DNA of 64,000 nucleotides from Robertkochia flava (GTDB lineage Bacteria > Bacteroidota > Bacteroidia > Flavobacteriales > Flavobacteriaceae): contig NZ_JAINZT010000004.1 in NCBI RefSeq assembly GCF_020166515.1, positions 245,225 to 309,224 of the forward strand. Direction: 5' to 3'. Shown one piece after another: positions 61,612 to 64,000 of the stretch; position 1 is the first letter of the stretch, and every line of letters begins with the position of its first letter. A program made the translations under genes and the position numbers. Under the pieces are notes generated by a model. The model saw only the letters and a list, made by a program, of their open reading frames with translations. It searched no databases and was not told the DNA's origin.

Positions 61612-62195
61612 GGCTGTTTTTTTTCAAATATAAAAAAGAGTTCCTTACCCCGGCGCGGTTTGATCGAATTATAACAGGGCTCAAGTTTTTGGATCTTAAA
61701 GAAAGGTTTAAAGAGTTGTTCGTACTCCGCCTTACTGCCTCCGAAAGGTGGCCCCGATCCGGTATTCGGGAAATCAAACAGGAGCCCGGCGAGTTTGCCT
61801 TCGGGCTTGAGCAATTGCTGCATTTTAGCAGCATATTCCCGTCTTCGCTCCGGCAGCAGGGCGCAGAAGAAGGTTTGCTCCAGGATCAGGTCATAGCGCT
61901 TCCCGTGTTCAAACAGGTCCGCATGCAGGAGCTGATGCTCAGGAAAATCAGGCATGCGTTCCTTGAAATTTTCAAGAGGCGTGGCAGCAATGTCGATGAC
62001 TGTAATGTTTTTATAGCCATTCTCATAGAGCCAGGAGGCTTCCCAGGCATTCCCTGCACCCGGAATCAGAATGTCGATACTTCTGTCCTCCAGTTGGCTA
62101 ACATAGGATATGATGGGATCTGAAGGGTATCCGATATCCCATCCCGTCTGATCATTTTTGTAGCGGTTTTCCCAGTATGCGGCGTCTAGTTCCAT
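61608..62195 (-). CDS. TPMT-family SAM-dependent methyltransferase
   Basis: The 195-residue protein matches the thiopurine methyltransferase family: AAYWENRYKNDQTGWDIGYP, the SAM motif DILIPGAGNAWEASWLYENG, and EQTFFCALLPERRREYAAKM. It would methylate thiol, selenium or related small molecules in the cytoplasm. It overlaps both neighbours (10 bp with the S4 gene, 4 bp with the PRTase), forming a coupled three-gene operon. The substrate is unknown. Confidence 0.88.
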   Translation of the reverse strand: MELDAAYWENRYKNDQTGWDIGYPSDPIISYVSQLEDRSIDILIPGAGNAWEASWLYENGYKNITVIDIAATPLENFKERMPDFPEHQLLHADLFEHGKRYDLILEQTFFCALLPERRREYAAKMQQLLKPEGKLAGLLFDFPNTGSGPPFGGSKAEYEQLFKPFFKIQKLEPCYNSIKPRRGKELFFIFEKKQP

Positions 62196-62572
62196 GAGGT
62201 GTCTTCTCCTTCGTCCTTGTAGTCGTCAATATCTCTGCGGTCCTTTTTGGTAGGTCTGCCGGTTCCTTTCTTACGGTAGTATTCCCTGGAATATTTCAGC
62301 AGGTCAGAATGCTCAAAGGCCTCTTTCGGAGTGGTGTCTTTGCGGTAGATGTCTACCAGCTTTGCACCCACGCGGCTGGGCGGCAGGTCCAGGATCTCCA
62401 GTTCGTAATTGATCTGGTTTTTTCTCACGGTAAGCTTATCGCCCGGGAACACGTCTCTTGAAGGTTTGCTCACCGCATCATTTACTCTGATGTGACCTTT
62501 TTTACAGGCCTCGGTGGCCTGGTTTCTGGTCTTGAAATAACGGGTGCTCCAGAGGAACTTGTCGATGCGCAT
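62186..62572 (-). CDS. S4-domain RNA-binding protein (Hsp15-like)
   Basis: The 128-residue protein has an N-terminal S4 domain: MRIDKFLWSTRYFKTRNQAT, then ACKKGHIRVNDAVSKPSRDV and FPGDKLTV. A basic C-terminal tail follows (RKKGTGRPTKKDRRDIDDYK). Hsp15/HslR-type proteins bind the 50S subunit carrying a stalled peptidyl-tRNA. Length matches. It is the first gene of the operon with the methyltransferase and PRTase. Confidence 0.9.
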   Translation of the reverse strand: MRIDKFLWSTRYFKTRNQATEACKKGHIRVNDAVSKPSRDVFPGDKLTVRKNQINYELEILDLPPSRVGAKLVDIYRKDTTPKEAFEHSDLLKYSREYYRKKGTGRPTKKDRRDIDDYKDEGEDTSWN

Positions 62573-62647
62573 AACAGGGTTAAATTTTTTGTTAAGCCTT
62601 CAGCAAAAATACAGGAAAATACTATCTTGCGCACTTAAATTGCCCAA

Positions 62648-63631
62648 ATGATGAAATTTACTAAACTGATCCCTGTCCTTTGTCTCGGACTATCTATTAT
62701 AGCCTGTAATAACGATGATGATGGTGGTGCGCAACAGGAACCGCCACGTGATGTGAACGAGGTGAGGGTAGAGGATAATGATTCTATTGTTCAGTACCTG
62801 CAAACCCACTATTATAATTATCACGAATTCCAGAATCCGCCTGCAGATTTTGATTACCAGATCAAATTTGACACTATTACCGATGCGAATCGGGATACCA
62901 TTATCCCACTCATCGATCAGGTAGAGACCAGGGAGTATGATTTTGATGATGTGCCCCACACCCTGTATGTGCTTATTGTAAGAGAAGGGGTGGGTGAGAA
63001 GCCCATGCTGGGCCATGCTGTCGTATATGAATACGAAGGAAGTTTGCTGAACGGAACTATTTTTGACCAGTCCTACAATCCGCTTTCTTCTTCGACGCTA
63101 AGGGTTAGTTCTGATGGATTTAATATCCGGGCTGCCGGTTCTTTCGTGGAAGGGTTTTACCGGATGTTTCCGGAACTCGGAGCCGGTACAGGATTTGTGG
63201 AAAATGCGGACGGTACCATAACCTGGAACCAGGATTACGGGATCGGAGCGGTTTTCATGCCTTCCGGACTCGGGTATTTTAATGTGAGCCGTCCGGGTAT
63301 TCCGGCCTATAGTCCGATAATATTTAAGATTGATCTCTTTAACTTTGAGGAGGTAGACCAGGATCTGAGACAACAGGGTAACCAGGCCGTTTCGATTCCT
63401 GATGGGGTTCCTTCCCATTTGGAAGATGTGGATGGGGATGGCGATCCGAGAAATGACGATACCGATGGAGACGGGCTTGCGAATTTTGCAGATCCTGATG
63501 ACGATGGAGACGGGGTGCTTACCGAATACGAATACGACAAAAATGGAGACGGTATCCCGGACGATTATAACAATGATGGAACTCCGGATTATCTGGATCC
63601 TGATTATCCAACTGTTGGCAGTAACTCCTAA
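62648..63631 (+). CDS. FKBP-like lipoprotein with Ca-binding-type repeats
   Basis: The 327-residue protein has a lipoprotein signal (lipobox LSIIAC) then a DDD-rich linker. An FKBP-type isomerase domain spans residues about 110-235 (HAVVYEYEGSLLNGTIFDQS, then AVFMPSGLGYFNVSRPGIPA). Residues about 260-322 hold thrombospondin type 3-like repeats, DxDGDG-style, such as DVDGDGDPRNDDTDGDG and DPDDDGDGV, which usually bind calcium. It is anchored in the envelope and probably aids folding there; Flavobacteria have similar gliding-associated GldI-type FKBPs. A terminator follows. Confidence 0.85.
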   Translation: MMKFTKLIPVLCLGLSIIACNNDDDGGAQQEPPRDVNEVRVEDNDSIVQYLQTHYYNYHEFQNPPADFDYQIKFDTITDANRDTIIPLIDQVETREYDFDDVPHTLYVLIVREGVGEKPMLGHAVVYEYEGSLLNGTIFDQSYNPLSSSTLRVSSDGFNIRAAGSFVEGFYRMFPELGAGTGFVENADGTITWNQDYGIGAVFMPSGLGYFNVSRPGIPAYSPIIFKIDLFNFEEVDQDLRQQGNQAVSIPDGVPSHLEDVDGDGDPRNDDTDGDGLANFADPDDDGDGVLTEYEYDKNGDGIPDDYNNDGTPDYLDPDYPTVGSNS

Positions 63632-63654
63632 AGGAGTGTTTTATATAACATAAT

Positions 63655-63681
63655 CAATCCCGGCCCGGCCGGGATTTTTTT
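63655..63681 (+). terminator. Rho-independent terminator after the FKBP-like gene
   Basis: ATCCCGG (63657-63663) pairs with CCGGGAT (63669-63675), followed by a T run. Confidence 0.85.
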
Positions 63682-64000
63682 GTTCTGATATATGTGGCGA
63701 ATTAGGGGCTCAGGGTGATCTTCTTGAAAGTGCTATTGGGTGCTCTTAAACCAGCCTGGTAGCAATGAGCATTTGAAGTCTGTTATTGCTCCACTCGTGT
63801 TGATCAGCATTTTTCCTTATATGTCGTTAACCTGTTTCAGTGTCGTACCCACATTCACAATTCATCATTCATAATTCATTGAACATCCCTAAATAGTGTT
63901 GACCGGTTTTTGACTTAAATTTTCATTATTAAAAATAGTGATTACTTCCCGTTCTTCTTTCTTTGTATGTTGACATTGCTGTTTAAATAAAGAAGGAGGA
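63682..64000. other. Intergenic region to the window end
   Basis: No supported gene, RNA or repeat was seen. A short ATTCATAATTCATT-type repeat lies near 63865. Confidence 0.4.

Overview
The window is a piece of a Bacteroidota chromosome, most likely a marine, zeaxanthin-forming member of the Flavobacteriaceae. The evidence is the gene content: a long-form NusB, DUF3276/PUR protein, DUF4856 and imelysin lipoproteins, TonB-dependent receptor, archaeal-type ProS and a crtI-crtB-crtZ cluster. The promoter style agrees: several genes carry TTG-N19/20-TAnnTTTG, the Bacteroidota -33/-7 consensus. Strong Shine-Dalgarno sequences are scarce.

Layout. 1-8.4 kb: cysS (cut by the window edge), folE, a FadL-type porin, a Gly/Trp/Tyr-rich lipoprotein, then proS, two identical tRNA-Glu genes, rpsT, a cyclophilin-FKBP fusion and a YfiT/BstA-like DinB protein. 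8.4-25 kb: peroxiredoxin and thioredoxin-like genes, csaA, a VIT-type transporter, S41 and M14 peptidases, a PUR protein, an MsbA-like ABC exporter, leucine dehydrogenase, nusB, yajC and pepT. 25-28.5 kb: pyrD, a LysE-type exporter, a HAD phosphatase and HMG-CoA lyase. 28.5-34.8 kb: a probable metal-regulated iron-uptake operon (DUF4856, imelysin, HTTM, TonB receptor) behind two near-identical 23-bp palindromes, with a terminator-like hairpin inside it. 35-43.8 kb: guaB, a fasciclin protein, envelope foldases including SurA, MoxR and aconitase. 44-50.4 kb: a TlpA-like protein, the carotenoid operon headed by a CarH-like MerR/B12 regulator, a short-chain threonine dehydrogenase and a lipoprotein.

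50.4-60.2 kb is accessory DNA. Tandem ~300-bp repeats carrying an 8-bp minisatellite precede a genomic island of about 8.8 kb inserted in tRNA-Leu(GAG). The island is bounded by perfect 28-bp direct repeats and encodes a tyrosine recombinase, an excisionase-like protein and unknown proteins. Its right half is an integron-like cassette array: six single-gene cassettes, all on the minus strand, separated by attC-like elements. Three of these elements are exactly 136 bp long and nearly identical. In five of the six cassettes the GTT... and ...AAC boxes facing the gene are perfect reverse complements of each other (9-10 bp) and differ from cassette to cassette, as expected of attC recombination sites. 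No integron integrase is visible, so the array looks like a CALIN carried on a tRNA island. This is the most unusual feature of the window.

60.2-64 kb returns to core genes: two tRNA-Lys genes, aroK, a PyrR-like phosphoribosyltransferase, a TPMT-type methyltransferase, an S4 RNA-binding protein and an FKBP-like lipoprotein with calcium-binding-type repeats.
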